Source: Phascolarctobacterium_A sp034086985 (lineage in GTDB: Bacteria > Bacillota > Negativicutes > Acidaminococcales > Acidaminococcaceae). Taken from it: a stretch of 46,123 nucleotides of DNA. The stretch covers positions 1 to 46,123 of the forward strand of contig JAXDZG010000008.1 in the NCBI GenBank assembly GCA_034086985.1, written 5' to 3'. Of the stretch, positions 32,643 to 41,932 are shown one piece after another. Position numbers and translations under genes: made by a program. How positions within the stretch are numbered: the first letter of the stretch is position 1; each line of letters begins with the position of its first letter. A model generated the notes under the pieces. That model saw only the letters and a program-made list of their open reading frames with translations, did not search any database and was not told where the DNA came from.

Positions 32643-35432
32643 ATGGATTATGGTAAGACACTGAATCTGCCTGAAACAGAATTCCCCATGCGCGCCGGTT
32701 TACCCCAACGCGAGCCCGATTTCTTGAAATTCTGGCAGGAAAACGATATTTATAACAAGAAGCAAGCCCTGCATGCAGGTCATCCCAAGTTTGTGCTGCA
32801 CGATGGCCCTCCCTATGCCAACGGCAAAATTCACATGGGCACTGCTTTGAACAAAATCTTGAAGGATATCATTGTTAAATACAAATATGCTCAAGGCTTC
32901 GACACTCCCTATGTTCCCGGCTGGGATACCCATGGTATGCCCATCGAGCATGCCTGCATTAAGGAGCTGGGCCTGAACCGCAAGGAGTTGGATATTCTGA
33001 CCCTACGCGGTAAATGCCATGATTTCGCTTTGAATTGGATCGATATCCAACGCGAGGACTTTAAGCGTCTGGGCGTGCTAGGTGATTGGGATCATCCCTA
33101 TGTAACCTTGCATCACAGCTTTGAGGCTGAGCAAATTCGCGTTTTCGGTACCATGGCCAATAAGGGCTATATTTACAAAGGTAAAAAGACTGTTTACTGG
33201 TGTCCTCATTGCGAAACCGCTCTGGCTGAAGCAGAAATCGAGTATGGCGAGCAAAAGACTCCCACCATTTTCGTAAAAATGCCCTTGGTGAAGGACAATG
33301 GTAAGACTCCGGAAGCTGCAAAGGGCATGAAGGCTTATATGGTTATTTGGACCACCACTCCCTGGACCATTCCTGCTAACGTAGCTGTAGCTTTGAACCC
33401 TGATCTGGAATATGCTTGGGTTGAATGCGAGGGCGAAGTGCTCTTCATGGCTAAGGATTTGCTGGAAGAGGTTGGCAAAAAATGCCACAAGGATTTGAGC
33501 AATATCCTGGGTACCACCATGGGTCGCGAAATGGAATACGCTGAATGCGAGCATCCCTTCCCTGAATATAATCATCGTCAATCCTTGGTAGTTATGGCTG
33601 ATTATGTAACTCTGGAAGCTGGTACCGGCTGCGTACATACCGCTCCTGGTCATGGTGATGTGGACTTTGAGACTGGTTTAAAATATAAGCTGCCCATTCT
33701 GTGCCCCGTTGATGAGCAAGGCAAGCTGACCGCTGAGGCTGGCGAGCAATTCAAGGGTATGTTTGTTTTCGATGCTAATATTCCGGTTCTGAAATATTTG
33801 GCAGAGTTGAACTGCCTGCTGGGCAAGGAAAACATTAAGCACCAATATGCACACTGCTGGCGTTGCAAGAACCCCATTATTTTCCGTGCTACCTCCCAAT
33901 GGTTTGCTTCAGTAGACGGCTTCCGTGATGAAGCACTGAAGGCTATTGCTAAGGATGTAAAATGGATTCCCTCCTGGGGCGAGCAACGTATTCACAACAT
34001 GGTTAGCGACCGTCACGACTGGTGCATTAGCCGTCAGCGTGTTTGGGGCGTGCCCATTCCCGTTTTCTACTGCGACAAGTGCGGCGAGCATTTGATTAAT
34101 GAAGAAACTATTGCTTCCGTGGCTGACTGGTTCGAAAAGGAAGGCAGCGATGCTTGGTGGGCTCATAGTGCTGAAGAGCTGTTACCCACTGGTACCAAGT
34201 GCCCCAAATGCGGCCATGACCATTTCCACAAGGAAACCGATATCATGGACGTTTGGTTCGACAGTGGCTCCTCTCATATGGCAGTAGCTGCTAAGCGTCC
34301 GGAGCTGTGCTGGCCTGTTGATATGTATCTGGAGGGCAGCGACCAACACCGTGGCTGGTTCCAATCCTCCCTGTTGACCTCCGTTGCCGTAACCGGTAAG
34401 GCTCCTTATAAATCTGTTTTGACTCATGGCTATGTTGTTGACGGCGAAGGCCGCAAGATGTCCAAATCCGTGGGCAATGTAATCATTCCCCAGGACGTAA
34501 TCAAGCAATACGGTGCAGATATTATTCGTCTGTGGGCTGCTTCCTCCGATTACAAGGCAGATATTCGTATCTCCCCGAAAATCCTGAAGCAATTGGCTGA
34601 GGTATACCGCAAGATTCGTAACACCATCCGCTACATTCTGGGTAACACCAACGACTTTGATTATGCGAAGGACGCCGTTCCCTTTGCGGAAATGCTGGAG
34701 CTGGATAAATGGGCTTTGATGCATCTGCAGCTCCTGAAGAAGGAAGTTACCGCAGCTTATGAAAGCTATGATTTCCATGTGCTGTACCATGCAATCCATA
34801 ACTTCTGCACTGTAGAAATGTCCAGCTACTATCTGGATATTATCAAGGATCGTCTCTATGCTTACAAGGCTGATAGCAAGGAACGTCGCAGTGCTCAAAC
34901 CGCTATGTACGAAATTCTCATGGATTTGATTGTTATGCTGACTCCTGTACTGAGCTTTACCATGGAAGAGGTATGGCAATTCATGAAGAAGCCTGCTAAC
35001 GCTCCTGAGTCCGTACAAATGCTGCCTTGGCCTGAGGTTAAGGAAGAATACATTGACGAAGCTCTGGAAACCAAATGGGATAACTTCATTGGTATCCGCA
35101 GCGAAATCACTAAGGTGCTGGAGCTGGCTCGTCAAGCCAAGAAGATTGGCCATTCCCTGGACGCTAAGGTTGAGCTCCACGCTGAGGGCGAGGCTCTGGA
35201 CATCCTGAAGTCCGTAGAAAAAGACCTGGCAACCCTGCTCATCGTTTCTCAAGCAACCCTGGTAGAGGGCGTTGCTGGCGGCACCGATGCAACCGGTCGC
35301 GAGGATTTGAAGGTAACCGTACTGCCTGCTGAAGGTCATAAGTGCGAGCGTTGCTGGATTTACAGCGACGAGGTGGGCACCGATGCCGAGCATCCTACTC
35401 TGTGCAAACGCTGCGCAGAAGCTGTACGCTAA
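32643..35432 (+). CDS. ileS: Isoleucyl-tRNA synthetase
   Basis: This class I synthetase charges tRNA-Ile. The 929-residue protein has the HIGH-type motif KIHMGTA (about 61-67), the editing (CP1) domain with TTTPWTIPANVAV around residue 240, the KMSKSVGN loop (about 604-611) and a C-terminal zinc site CERCW...CKRC (about 900-925). The length is typical of the bacterial (IleS1) form. The gene is controlled by the T-box directly upstream. Glutamine is mainly CAA, as in highly expressed genes here. Confidence 0.97.
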   Translation: MDYGKTLNLPETEFPMRAGLPQREPDFLKFWQENDIYNKKQALHAGHPKFVLHDGPPYANGKIHMGTALNKILKDIIVKYKYAQGFDTPYVPGWDTHGMPIEHACIKELGLNRKELDILTLRGKCHDFALNWIDIQREDFKRLGVLGDWDHPYVTLHHSFEAEQIRVFGTMANKGYIYKGKKTVYWCPHCETALAEAEIEYGEQKTPTIFVKMPLVKDNGKTPEAAKGMKAYMVIWTTTPWTIPANVAVALNPDLEYAWVECEGEVLFMAKDLLEEVGKKCHKDLSNILGTTMGREMEYAECEHPFPEYNHRQSLVVMADYVTLEAGTGCVHTAPGHGDVDFETGLKYKLPILCPVDEQGKLTAEAGEQFKGMFVFDANIPVLKYLAELNCLLGKENIKHQYAHCWRCKNPIIFRATSQWFASVDGFRDEALKAIAKDVKWIPSWGEQRIHNMVSDRHDWCISRQRVWGVPIPVFYCDKCGEHLINEETIASVADWFEKEGSDAWWAHSAEELLPTGTKCPKCGHDHFHKETDIMDVWFDSGSSHMAVAAKRPELCWPVDMYLEGSDQHRGWFQSSLLTSVAVTGKAPYKSVLTHGYVVDGEGRKMSKSVGNVIIPQDVIKQYGADIIRLWAASSDYKADIRISPKILKQLAEVYRKIRNTIRYILGNTNDFDYAKDAVPFAEMLELDKWALMHLQLLKKEVTAAYESYDFHVLYHAIHNFCTVEMSSYYLDIIKDRLYAYKADSKERRSAQTAMYEILMDLIVMLTPVLSFTMEEVWQFMKKPANAPESVQMLPWPEVKEEYIDEALETKWDNFIGIRSEITKVLELARQAKKIGHSLDAKVELHAEGEALDILKSVEKDLATLLIVSQATLVEGVAGGTDATGREDLKVTVLPAEGHKCERCWIYSDEVGTDAEHPTLCKRCAEAVR

Positions 35433-35467
35433 TATCGCCCATAATGCACCATCTTAATAAATGAATT

Positions 35468-35507
35468 AAACCGTGTGGGACTAACCATCCTGCACGGTTT
35501 TCTTTAT
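35468..35507 (+). terminator. Terminator after ileS
   Basis: AAACCGTG (35468-35475) pairs with CACGGTTT (35493-35500), extended by a partly paired TGGGA/TCCT segment, and is followed by TTCTTTAT. Confidence 0.82.
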
Positions 35508-35654
35508 GTTTATGTAAATTCTGGGCAAAATTTATCTGTATGTTTAAAATATTGTTTTGCTTTCTGGAGCAACTATGGTACAATATATGCTGTATAATTA
35601 TTTTTATGGAGGTGAACCTGCCAGCTTCGGCTATGGACGGAGCTAGCGATTCCT

Positions 35655-37007
35655 TTGGACTATCTTATAATACTGTTTAACGTCATAGTTGTTTTATTTT
35701 TAGTAGCACTAAATGGCTTCTTTGTGGCCTCAGAGTTTTCTATCGTGAAGGTGCGTCCTTCCCGACTTGATGCCCTACTGAAGGAGGGCAATCGCAGAGC
35801 CGTGTATGCCAAGAAGGTGACGGAGCATTTGGATGCCTTCTTATCCGTTACCCAGCTGGGCATTACCATTGCTTCCCTGGGCTTAGGTTGGATTGGCGAG
35901 CCCACCGTGGCTAAAATCCTGCATCCTGTGTTCGAGCTTTTGCAGCTGCCTGCCAATGTGGAGCATACCATCGCCTTTGTAGTGGGCTTTAGCGTCATTA
36001 CCGCCCTGCACATCGTTTTAGGCGAGCTGGTGCCCAAGTCCCTGTCCATCCAAAAGACGGAGCAGATTGTGCTCTTCGTGGCTTGGCCCCTTTTGATGTT
36101 CGACAAGCTTATGTATCCTGCGGTATGGTTCCTCAATCATGTGGCCAACTGGATTTTGCGTCGCATGGGCGTGGAGGCTGCCAGCGAGGCGGAGGAGGCT
36201 CATAATGAGGATGAAATCCGCATCCTGATGGAGGAAAGCCATAAGCATGGCTATATCGATAAGACGGAGCTCACCTATCTGGATAATGTTTTTGACTTCT
36301 CCGACCGTCGTGCCAGCGATATTATGGTGCCCCGTACCGATATGATTTGCCTTTATCTGGAGGACCCTGTGGAAGAAAATATCCAAACCGCCTTGGATGA
36401 GCGTATGACCCGCTATCCTATTTGCGAGGAGGATAAGGACCACATTATCGGCTTTTTGCATATCAAGGATTTACTGCGTGATTTGAACGCAGGGCAAAAG
36501 CCGGATTTGCGGGCCCTGGCCCGTGATGTGCTGCTGGTGCCGGAGTCCCTGCCCATCAGCAAGCTCTTAAAAATGCTGCAAAAGCATCGCAGCCAGCTGG
36601 CTGTGCTCATCGATGAATACGGCGGTACTGCCGGTATGGTCACTGTCGAGGATATTCTGGAGGAAATCGTAGGTGAAATCCAGGACGAATTCGACGAGGA
36701 GCGTCCTGAGGTGGAGGATAAGGGCAATAAGACCTATTCCGTGGACGGCAAGATGCTTTTGGACGATATCAATGATGTCTTCGAGCTGGCGCTGGATACG
36801 GAAAACTGCGATACCATCGGCGGTTGGCTCTATGCTCAGATTGACTATCCGCCCAAGGTGGGCCAGAAGGTGAAGACCCCTGAGGCCGAGTTCACCATTG
36901 AGGAAATCGCCAAAATGCGTATCACCCGCGTGAAAATCCAGCTCATCCATGAGCCGGAGAATATTCACGAGGAGATCAAGGAAGACTACCCCGACGACGT
37001 GGAATAA
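35655..37007 (+). CDS. CNNM-CBS-CorC membrane protein (HlyC/CorC family)
   Basis: The family includes magnesium/cobalt efflux-linked transporters. The 450-residue protein has a CNNM transmembrane domain (about 1-190, starting LIILFNVIVVLFLVALNGFF and FVASEFSIVKVR), two CBS domains (about 215-335, including MVPRTDMICLYLED and YPICEEDKDHIIGFLHIKDLL) and a CorC/HlyC C-terminal domain (about 350-435). The start is uncertain: no in-frame ATG exists; TTG 35655 gives MDYLIILFN. A strong GGAGGTGA (35608-35615) lies too far upstream, while GGAG at 35639 is 12 nt away. Confidence 0.85.
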   Translation: MDYLIILFNVIVVLFLVALNGFFVASEFSIVKVRPSRLDALLKEGNRRAVYAKKVTEHLDAFLSVTQLGITIASLGLGWIGEPTVAKILHPVFELLQLPANVEHTIAFVVGFSVITALHIVLGELVPKSLSIQKTEQIVLFVAWPLLMFDKLMYPAVWFLNHVANWILRRMGVEAASEAEEAHNEDEIRILMEESHKHGYIDKTELTYLDNVFDFSDRRASDIMVPRTDMICLYLEDPVEENIQTALDERMTRYPICEEDKDHIIGFLHIKDLLRDLNAGQKPDLRALARDVLLVPESLPISKLLKMLQKHRSQLAVLIDEYGGTAGMVTVEDILEEIVGEIQDEFDEERPEVEDKGNKTYSVDGKMLLDDINDVFELALDTENCDTIGGWLYAQIDYPPKVGQKVKTPEAEFTIEEIAKMRITRVKIQLIHEPENIHEEIKEDYPDDVE

Positions 37008-37038
37008 CTTTTATAACAATAGCATAGCTAACAAAATA

Positions 37039-37071
37039 CCCCCTCTGCCTTCGGCGGAGGGGGTTGTTTTT
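37039..37071 (+). terminator. Terminator after the CNNM-CBS gene
   Basis: An 11-bp GC-rich stem CCCCCTCTGCC (37039-37049)/GGCGGAGGGGG (37053-37063), with one T-G pair, is followed by TTGTTTTTG. Confidence 0.88.
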
Positions 37072-37093
37072 GCTCGACGTACGATTTTGAACA

Positions 37094-37123
37094 ATAAAAA
37101 AATCCGCACCAAACGATGCGGAC
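37094..37123 (-). terminator. Terminator of the tRNA-Arg gene
   Basis: On the minus strand TCCGCA (37117-37122) pairs with TGCGGA (37103-37108), followed by a long T run (the A run at 37094-37101 on the plus strand). It lies 16 nt beyond the tRNA 3' end. Confidence 0.75.
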
Positions 37124-37138
37124 TTTTAATTCCTTTTG

Positions 37139-37215
37139 TGGTGACCTCAGCAGGACTCGAACCTGCGACCTTTTGATTCGTAGTCAAACGCTCTATCCAG
37201 CTGAGCTATGAGGCC
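37139..37215 (-). tRNA. tRNA-Arg (anticodon ACG)
   Basis: The minus strand folds as a complete cloverleaf: acceptor GGCCTCA/TGAGGTC, D arm with GCTCAGCTGGATAGAGC, anticodon stem TTTGA/TCAAA around CTACGAA (anticodon ACG), T arm GCAGG-TTCGAGT-CCTGC, discriminator A and an encoded CCA. The ACG anticodon is normally edited to ICG and reads CGU, CGC and CGA, which matches the heavy CGT use in the ribosomal genes here. Confidence 0.97.
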
Positions 37216-37243
37216 ACATGGTGCTTCTTCAAGCAACGCTAAT

Positions 37244-37272
37244 ATTATAGCGAAGAGAGGCGGTTTTGTCAA
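37244..37272 (-). promoter_or_regulatory. Consensus promoter of the tRNA-Arg gene
   Basis: On the minus strand a perfect TTGACA (37267-37272), a 17-nt spacer and a perfect TATAAT (37244-37249) lie about 29 nt before the tRNA 5' end. The full consensus is typical of stable-RNA promoters. It is placed after the end of lgt on the same strand. Confidence 0.9.
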
Positions 37273-37343
37273 CGTCTTTTTGACATTTTTATGTAACTAT
37301 TTCCTGTTAGTTACGGCCAATTAGATTTAGACAAAGAAAATGC

Positions 37344-38162
37344 TTACTTTTTCCCTTTTTTAGCACTCTTGGCATTGGTTGCAGTTTGCACCTGCTGTTT
37401 TTCCCGCCAGCCACAGTAAATAAATAAAGCCAGCAGTATTAAGAAAATGCCAAGGCTGGTCGCTTGCGCGGACTTCAGCCCCAAAAGCCAGGGCTCGGCG
37501 TAGTCGCCTCGCAGCATTTCCAGGAAAAAGCGCACCACAGAGTACAGCATACCATACATGCACAGCGCTTGTCCGCGGGCGTGGTTCGTAGTGCGGAATA
37601 AGAGCAGCAGCACGAAGATGACCACATCCAACTGGCCCTCCCACACCTCGGCGGGCCAGAGGGGCTGGGCCCCGTAGGTCTTGAAGGCCAGCGTTCCTTC
37701 CGGATACAGCAGGCCAAAATTACCGCCTGTAGGCGTACCGAAGGCGTCACCGTTCAATAGATTGGCCATCCGGCCGATGGCCTGGCCAATCAAAAGTGAC
37801 GGGGACACAATATCGCCGAAGGTCAGCCAATCAATATCGTGGAGCTTGCAGTAGGCGATACCCGCGGCAATGCCTGCCAGCATGCCGCCCTGCACGGCCA
37901 TACCGCCCTGCCACACGAAGGGTATTTCCAAGAGATGCTCACTATAGTAATCCCAATCGAAAAAGAACACATCCCACAGGCGTCCGCCGATGAGGCCGGC
38001 GAAGCCGCCGTAAATGCCGATATCCAGCACGTGCTCATGCCAGCGTCCGTCCTGCTTGGCCAAAAAATAAGCCGTGCCCGTGGCCAGAAAAATAGCCATA
38101 CATAAAACTAGTCCGTACATGCGCACGGGAAAATCCCCAATATAAAATAAATACTGATGCAT
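37344..38162 (-). CDS. lgt: Prolipoprotein diacylglyceryl transferase
   Basis: Lgt transfers diacylglycerol from phosphatidylglycerol to the lipobox Cys of prelipoproteins in the cytoplasmic membrane. The 272-residue protein has about seven membrane helices and the signature region GQAIGRMANLLNGDAFG (usual GRxGNFxNxE/D) plus GLIGGRLWDV and WQGGMAVQGGM. The C-terminus is Lys-rich (AKKGKK). GGAGGC lies 6 nt before the ATG. The TAXI lipoprotein in this window is a plausible client. Confidence 0.95.
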   Translation of the reverse strand: MHQYLFYIGDFPVRMYGLVLCMAIFLATGTAYFLAKQDGRWHEHVLDIGIYGGFAGLIGGRLWDVFFFDWDYYSEHLLEIPFVWQGGMAVQGGMLAGIAAGIAYCKLHDIDWLTFGDIVSPSLLIGQAIGRMANLLNGDAFGTPTGGNFGLLYPEGTLAFKTYGAQPLWPAEVWEGQLDVVIFVLLLLFRTTNHARGQALCMYGMLYSVVRFFLEMLRGDYAEPWLLGLKSAQATSLGIFLILLALFIYCGWREKQQVQTATNAKSAKKGKK

Positions 38163-38231
38163 AATCTGCCTCCGAAGCTCTAGAATGATAAATAAACTGC
38201 CTCACGCAGTAATTTTGCAGCTTAGACTCTT

Positions 38232-38240
38232 ATTGTAACA
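38232..38240 (-). promoter_or_regulatory. Candidate extended -10 element for lgt
   Basis: On the minus strand TGTTACAAT reads as an extended -10 (TGnTACAAT), about 70 nt before the lgt ATG. I see no good -35, so this is weak. Confidence 0.35.
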
Positions 38241-38321
38241 CATCCGCGGAAAATAATCAGCCATAAAACTGTGAAAAATACGCTTTACCCACTATTTACC
38301 TGCTATTTACGCCACATTTCC

Positions 38322-38350
38322 TTGACAAAAGGGCAAGGGTTTTATATACT
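38322..38350 (+). promoter_or_regulatory. Promoter of the glyQS T-box transcript
   Basis: A perfect TTGACA (38322-38327), a 17-nt spacer and TATACT (38345-38350). Confidence 0.85.
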
Positions 38351-38356
38351 ATTTGT

Positions 38357-38573
38357 TAAGCTAAGAAGAAGAGGAGTAGCCTGCAAAATTAGCGAGCCGT
38401 GAGGGTGCAAGACGGCGCAGCGGGTGAAGGCGCTTTGGAGCTGCAAAAGCATATGATTGAGGCGGGCTGCCTATGGCAGTCAAGCAGGGTGGAACCGCGG
38501 AGTTCGCACACATAGCAAGATGAGCATCTCCGTCCCTGTAACATTTGTGTTACCGGGACGCAGGTGCTTTTTT
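38357..38573 (+). promoter_or_regulatory. T-box riboswitch controlling glyQS (Gly GGC specifier)
   Basis: The T-box sequence CAGGGTGGAACCGCGG ends at 38500. The specifier loop GTGAAGGCGC carries GGC (Gly) at 38429-38431. The terminator stem pairs CGTCCC and GTAAC with GTTAC and GGGACG (38523-38568), followed by six T. The leader is short (about 215 nt), as is known for glycine T-boxes, which lack some of the stem II elements present in the ileS leader. Confidence 0.92.
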
Positions 38574-38612
38574 AATTTCCTCGTCTTTGTAACCAGTATT
38601 AGGAGGCAGAAC

Positions 38613-39494
38613 ATGGATTTTCAAACAATTATTTTGAAACTGCAAAAATTCTGGGCTGATCAGAAATGCATCATGGCACAGCCCTACGACATTGAAAAGG
38701 GCGCCGGCACCATGAACCCGTCCACCTTTTTGCGTGTATTGGGCCCTGAGCCCTGGCGTGTGGCTTATGTAGAGCCCTCCCGTCGTCCCGCAGATGGTCG
38801 TTATGGCGACAACCCCAACAGACTGTTTCAGCATCATCAATTCCAAGTCATCGTTAAGCCCTCTCCGGAAAATATCCAAGAGCTCTATCTGCAAAGCTTG
38901 GCCGAGCTGGGCATTCACCAAGAGGAGCACGACATCCGCTTTGTAGAGGATAACTGGGAATCCCCCACCTTGGGCGCATGGGGCCTGGGCTGGGAGGTAT
39001 GGCTGGATGGTATGGAAATCACCCAGTTCACCTATTTCCAACAGGTGGGCAGCATTGACGTGAAGCCCGTTACCGTAGAAATCACCTACGGCCTGGAGCG
39101 TCTGGCTATGTACATCCAAGGCGTAGAAAACGTCTACGATGTAAAATGGGTGGACGACATTACCTACGGCGATTATTTCCACACCAACGAAGTGGAGCAA
39201 TCCTACTACAACTTCCAAATTGCAGACACCGCACTGCTCTTTGATTTGTTCGAAAAATACGAAGCTGAAGCTAAGCGCGTCATCGAGCTGGGCTACATCC
39301 GTCCTGCTTATGATTACGTTTTGAAATGCTCTCATACCTTTAACCTGCTGGATTCCCGCGGCGCCATCAGCGTCAGCGAGCGTACTGCTTATATCGGTCG
39401 CGTGCGCGCTATGGCTCGCCTGTGTGCAGCTGCTTATGTGGAACAGCGTGAAAAAATGGGCTTCCCGCTGCTGAAGAAAGGGGAGAATAAATAA
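38613..39494 (+). CDS. glyQ: Glycyl-tRNA synthetase alpha chain
   Basis: This is the catalytic class II subunit of the alpha2-beta2 bacterial GlyRS. The 293-residue protein starts MDFQTIILKLQKFWADQKC and has the characteristic MAQPYDIEKGAGTMNPSTFL and GPEPWRVAYVEPSRRP blocks. The frame is open further upstream into the T-box terminator, but the ATG at 38613 with AGGAGG is clearly the start. Its stop overlaps the glyS start (TAATG). Confidence 0.97.
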   Translation: MDFQTIILKLQKFWADQKCIMAQPYDIEKGAGTMNPSTFLRVLGPEPWRVAYVEPSRRPADGRYGDNPNRLFQHHQFQVIVKPSPENIQELYLQSLAELGIHQEEHDIRFVEDNWESPTLGAWGLGWEVWLDGMEITQFTYFQQVGSIDVKPVTVEITYGLERLAMYIQGVENVYDVKWVDDITYGDYFHTNEVEQSYYNFQIADTALLFDLFEKYEAEAKRVIELGYIRPAYDYVLKCSHTFNLLDSRGAISVSERTAYIGRVRAMARLCAAAYVEQREKMGFPLLKKGENK

Positions 39495-41665
39495 TGGAAA
39501 AATTACTTTTTGAAATTGGTACTGAAGAAATTCCGGCGAAGTTTATGCCCGGTATTTTGGCTCAATTACAGGAATTGTCCGAAAAGAAAATGGCTGAGCT
39601 GCGCATCCCCTTCGAGGCTGTGAAGGTGTATGGCACTCCTCGTCGCATGACCTTTATCGCCAGCGGTGTGGCTGAAGCTCAGGCTGATAGCACCGTGGAG
39701 GCTAAGGGTCCCTCTGCAAAAATCGCCTTCGTTAATGGCGAGCCCTCCAAGGCTGCTTTGGGCTTTGCTCGCGGCCAAGGCGTGGACGTGAAGGATTTGG
39801 TTGTACGCGATAACTATGTTTATGCCGTTAAGCATCTGGCTGGCGCTGCTGTTAAAGATTTGCTGCCCGGCCTGCTCCATGATATTTTGACCAGCCTGAA
39901 CTTCCCCAAGAACATGCGCTGGGCTGACCATGAATTCCGTTTTGTGCGCCCCATTCGCTGGCTGGTAGCTCTCTTTGGCAGCGAGGTGGTGCCCGTGGAA
40001 ATCACCGGCGTGAAGTCCGGCAAATTCAGCCGTGGCCATCGCTTCCTGCGTCCCTCCGCTGTGGAGGCCGGCAAGGAACATGAGTCCGTGCTGGACGCTG
40101 CTAAGGCCTTCTTTGACACCGCTGCTAGTAAGGTGAAGAACACCGTTGCTTCCGCAGTTATCGGCACCACCGGCGCTGTGGAAATCCCCAACGCTGACGC
40201 TTATGAAAAGGTCCTCTATGATAATTTCGTTATGGTGGACCAGGACGCTCGTCGTGAGCTCATCCGCAACCAGGTTATCGACCTGGGCATTGCTGAGGGC
40301 GGCCACGTAGAAATCGACGAGGATTTGCTGGAAGAGGTAAATTATCTCGTAGAATGGCCCACCGCACTGTGTGGCAAATTTGAAGAAAAATTCCTGGCTC
40401 TGCCCAAGGAATGCATCATCACCCCCATGCGCGACCATCAACGTTATTTCCCGGTGATGGCCGAGGATGGCTCCCTGTTGAATAAATTCATCACCGTGCG
40501 CAACGGTGGCAAGGACTATCTGGAGGTAGTAGCTCATGGTAACGAGCGCGTGCTGCGTGCCCGCCTCAGCGACGCCGAGTTCTTCTTCAACGAGGACCGC
40601 AAGCAAACCTTGGCTGACCGCCTGGAGAAGCTGAAGACCGTTTCCTTCCAAGAGGGCCTGGGCAATATGAACGACAAGAGCAACCGTCTGGTGCAGGCTA
40701 CCAATATGCTGTCCATGGCTATCAATGCCAAGGTGGACAAGGAGAAGCTGAACCGCACTGCGCTGCTGTGCAAATGCGATTTGGTGACCGGCATGGTTGT
40801 AGAATTTACCGAGCTGCAGGGCGTTATGGGCCGCGAATATGCGAAGCTGGACGGCGAAGCTCCTGAGGTGGCTCTGGGCATTTTCGAGCATTATCTGCCC
40901 CGCTTTGCCGGCGACGAGCTGCCCAAGACCGATATTGGCCGCATTGTAGGCATTGCTGATAAGCTGGATAATATTTGCGCAACCTTTAGCCGTGGCTTGG
41001 CTCCCACCGGCTCCCAGGACCCCTATGCACTGCGTCGTCAGGCTTTGGGCATTATCAATATTCTGCTGGATGCTAACTACCACATTTCTATGTACAAGGT
41101 GCTGGCCGGCATGCTCTATCTGCTGAATATTGCTCCTGAGCAAACCGGCAAGCTGATTCCGCAAATCGGCGAATTTATGAAGCAGCGTCTGCGCAATATG
41201 CTGATTGACCAAGGCATTCGCTACGACGTAGTTGATGCTGTGCTGGCCGAGGAGCGCAATGATGACTTTGCTGACCTCTATGCTCGCGCTGTGGCATTGA
41301 ATAATTTCGTGGCTAGCGAGGCTGCTCCTGCCTTGATTCAAGCTGCAACCCGTGTGGCTAATCTGTGCAAGAAGATCGAGGAAGAAACTGCTATTAACCC
41401 GCAGCTCTTTGAAGTGGAAGCAGAAACTGCTCTCCATGCGGCTGCCATGGATGCCAATAAGGAAGTACTGGCTGCCTCTGTTAAATATGACTATGCAGCA
41501 GTGCTCACCGAGGCTACCAAGCTGGTTGACCCCATCAACAAGTTCTTCGACGATGTTATGGTTATGGCTGAGGATGTGAAGATTAAGAATAACCGTCTGG
41601 CACTGCTTTCCGCCGTGAAGGACGTTACTCACGCAGTGGGCGATTTGAACGCCATTGTTCAATAA
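39494..41665 (+). CDS. glyS: Glycyl-tRNA synthetase beta chain
   Basis: The beta subunit binds tRNA-Gly. The 723-residue protein starts KLLFEIGTEEIPAKFMPG and has NFPKNMRWADHEFRFVRPIRWLVAL, TPMRDHQRYFPVM and the HD-like and DALR-type C-terminal part with PTGSQDPYALRRQALGI. The family is usually about 690 residues, so it is slightly long. AAAGGGGAG at the end of glyQ serves as SD; translation is coupled with glyQ. Confidence 0.97.
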   Translation: MEKLLFEIGTEEIPAKFMPGILAQLQELSEKKMAELRIPFEAVKVYGTPRRMTFIASGVAEAQADSTVEAKGPSAKIAFVNGEPSKAALGFARGQGVDVKDLVVRDNYVYAVKHLAGAAVKDLLPGLLHDILTSLNFPKNMRWADHEFRFVRPIRWLVALFGSEVVPVEITGVKSGKFSRGHRFLRPSAVEAGKEHESVLDAAKAFFDTAASKVKNTVASAVIGTTGAVEIPNADAYEKVLYDNFVMVDQDARRELIRNQVIDLGIAEGGHVEIDEDLLEEVNYLVEWPTALCGKFEEKFLALPKECIITPMRDHQRYFPVMAEDGSLLNKFITVRNGGKDYLEVVAHGNERVLRARLSDAEFFFNEDRKQTLADRLEKLKTVSFQEGLGNMNDKSNRLVQATNMLSMAINAKVDKEKLNRTALLCKCDLVTGMVVEFTELQGVMGREYAKLDGEAPEVALGIFEHYLPRFAGDELPKTDIGRIVGIADKLDNICATFSRGLAPTGSQDPYALRRQALGIINILLDANYHISMYKVLAGMLYLLNIAPEQTGKLIPQIGEFMKQRLRNMLIDQGIRYDVVDAVLAEERNDDFADLYARAVALNNFVASEAAPALIQAATRVANLCKKIEEETAINPQLFEVEAETALHAAAMDANKEVLAASVKYDYAAVLTEATKLVDPINKFFDDVMVMAEDVKIKNNRLALLSAVKDVTHAVGDLNAIVQ

Positions 41666-41713
41666 ATTAGGTTTTACGCATTACTATAATATATATTAAG
41701 GAGACTGATCCCA

Positions 41714-41932
41714 ATGGAAAAATTTAATGAAGAGGCCAAAAAATTAGCAGAAATGCAAAACGAGTACATCCTGCTCACCAGCAAGAAGCCCAGCGAAATG
41801 TGCCACGAGGATTTCATTCGCGCTGAGGAGCTGAATCTGGAGATTAAGGATGCTACTAAGGTGATGGCTGCCCTGGCTATTGAGCTGGCTGGCTATAAAA
41901 AGGACGAAAAGGGCCTGTGGGTAGAGAAATAA
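41714..41932 (+). CDS. Small hypothetical protein, 72 residues
   Basis: I do not recognise this gene. It encodes a highly charged, probably helical protein (MEKFNEEAKKLAEMQNEYIL, SEMCHEDFIRAEELNLEIKD), with no signal or membrane segment and a single Cys. AAGGAG lies 10 nt before the ATG. It lies between glyS and the rRNA methyltransferase gene and overlaps the latter by 16 bases, so it is probably translated together with it. Confidence 0.7.
   Translation: MEKFNEEAKKLAEMQNEYILLTSKKPSEMCHEDFIRAEELNLEIKDATKVMAALAIELAGYKKDEKGLWVEK

Noticed and set aside
37262..37285. Small TGTCAA/TTGACA hairpin as terminator of lgt
   Set aside because: Its left arm is the -35 box of the tRNA promoter and no T run follows on the minus strand.
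38457..38612. N-terminal extension of glyQ from an upstream start
   Set aside because: The extension translates the T-box and terminator hairpin; the ATG at 38613 has AGGAGG and matches the family start.
39566..41662. Very long open frame (about 698 codons) on the minus strand opposite glyS
   Set aside because: It mirrors the codon periodicity of glyS, has no ribosome binding site and no recognisable domain; glyS is a clear full-length gene.
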